From NCBI GenBank assembly GCA_011049795.1, contig DRHD01000282.1, forward strand, positions 1 to 6,130: a DNA stretch of 6,130 nucleotides, given 5' to 3'. The notes beneath the pieces are model-generated. The model was not told the origin of the DNA. It searched no databases and saw nothing but the letters and a program-made list of their open reading frames with translations. This DNA comes from Porticoccus sp. (lineage in GTDB: Bacteria > Pseudomonadota > Gammaproteobacteria > Pseudomonadales > Porticoccaceae). Made by a program: the position numbers and the translations under genes. This document shows, one piece after another, positions 5,991 to 6,130 of the stretch (position 1 is its first letter; every line of letters starts with the position of its first letter).

Positions 5991-6125
5991 CTACAACCCA
6001 CCCAGTAGGAAGCTGGTGCTGGCCAAACATAGAATCTTGCCCGTCGGGGCTTCGATTTCGGCTCGCAGACAAAAAACTAATTCTTCGGAGAATGTGAATT
6101 GACTGATATCAAACTGTATGGCTAT
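5991..6125 (-). pseudogene. Possible remnant of a hotdog-fold thioesterase-like C-terminus
   Basis: On the minus strand the frame is open from 6125 (after a TGA at 6126-6128) to a TAG at 5991-5993, giving 44 sense codons. It reads Ile-Gln-Phe-Asp-Ile-Ser early, then Leu-Arg-Ala-Glu-Ile-Glu-Ala-Pro-Thr-Gly-Lys-Ile-Leu and Ala-Ser-Thr-Ser-Phe-Leu-Leu. The latter resembles the last two strands of PaaI/DUF4442-type hotdog thioesterases, where a short Gly-Lys turn separates strands. All three minus-strand frames carry a stop within 22 bases of the window edge, and there is no ATG, GTG or TTG near the start, so it cannot be the end of an intact gene read from outside. A decayed remnant or a chance frame are both possible. 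It lies just upstream of the AraC gene on the same strand. Confidence 0.25.
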
Positions 6126-6130
6126 TCAAC

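Overview
The window looks like chromosomal DNA of a Gram-negative proteobacterium, most likely a marine or aquatic gammaproteobacterium. The support is indirect: a parvulin-type isomerase overlapping a HupE/UreJ-type membrane protein, a lipoprotein with a classic Leu-Thr-Gly-Cys lipobox, an AraC regulator with an N-terminal cupin-like domain, and moderate G+C (roughly 45-50%). No rRNA, tRNA, CRISPR array or intact mobile element was seen.

Layout. (1) Positions 2-1632, plus strand: the 3' end of a parvulin-like peptidyl-prolyl isomerase gene, whose start lies before the window, overlaps by 4 bases a gene for a HupE/UreJ-type membrane protein, so the two are translationally coupled. The isomerase carries a hexanucleotide tandem repeat encoding seven Gln-Ala units. 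(2) Positions 1680-3656, plus strand: a 110-residue orphan ORF, an imperfect hairpin beginning in its stop codon, then a roughly 528-residue lipoprotein that appears to join an alpha/beta-hydrolase domain to an SGNH-like hydrolase domain. (3) Positions 3657-3889: a 233-base gap with a weak promoter candidate and a short coding-looking stretch on the minus strand. (4) Positions 3890-4828, plus strand: a bile acid:sodium symporter (BASS) family transporter. (5) Positions 4885-5898, minus strand: an AraC-family regulator convergent with the transporter. (6) Positions 5899-6130: the regulator's upstream region, with a weak promoter candidate and a second minus-strand coding-looking stretch resembling the C-terminus of a hotdog-fold thioesterase, but with no usable start.

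The isomerase and HupE-like protein probably act together at the cell envelope (periplasmic folding plus a possible metal-linked membrane protein). The lipoprotein is probably an envelope-anchored esterase or deacylase of unknown substrate. The transporter and AraC regulator may form an organic-anion uptake and control pair, but this rests on adjacency only. The most unusual items are the two-hydrolase lipoprotein, the (Gln-Ala)7 microsatellite inside a chaperone gene, and the two apparent gene remnants flanking the transporter-regulator block. No convincing new multi-gene defence or mobile system was seen.
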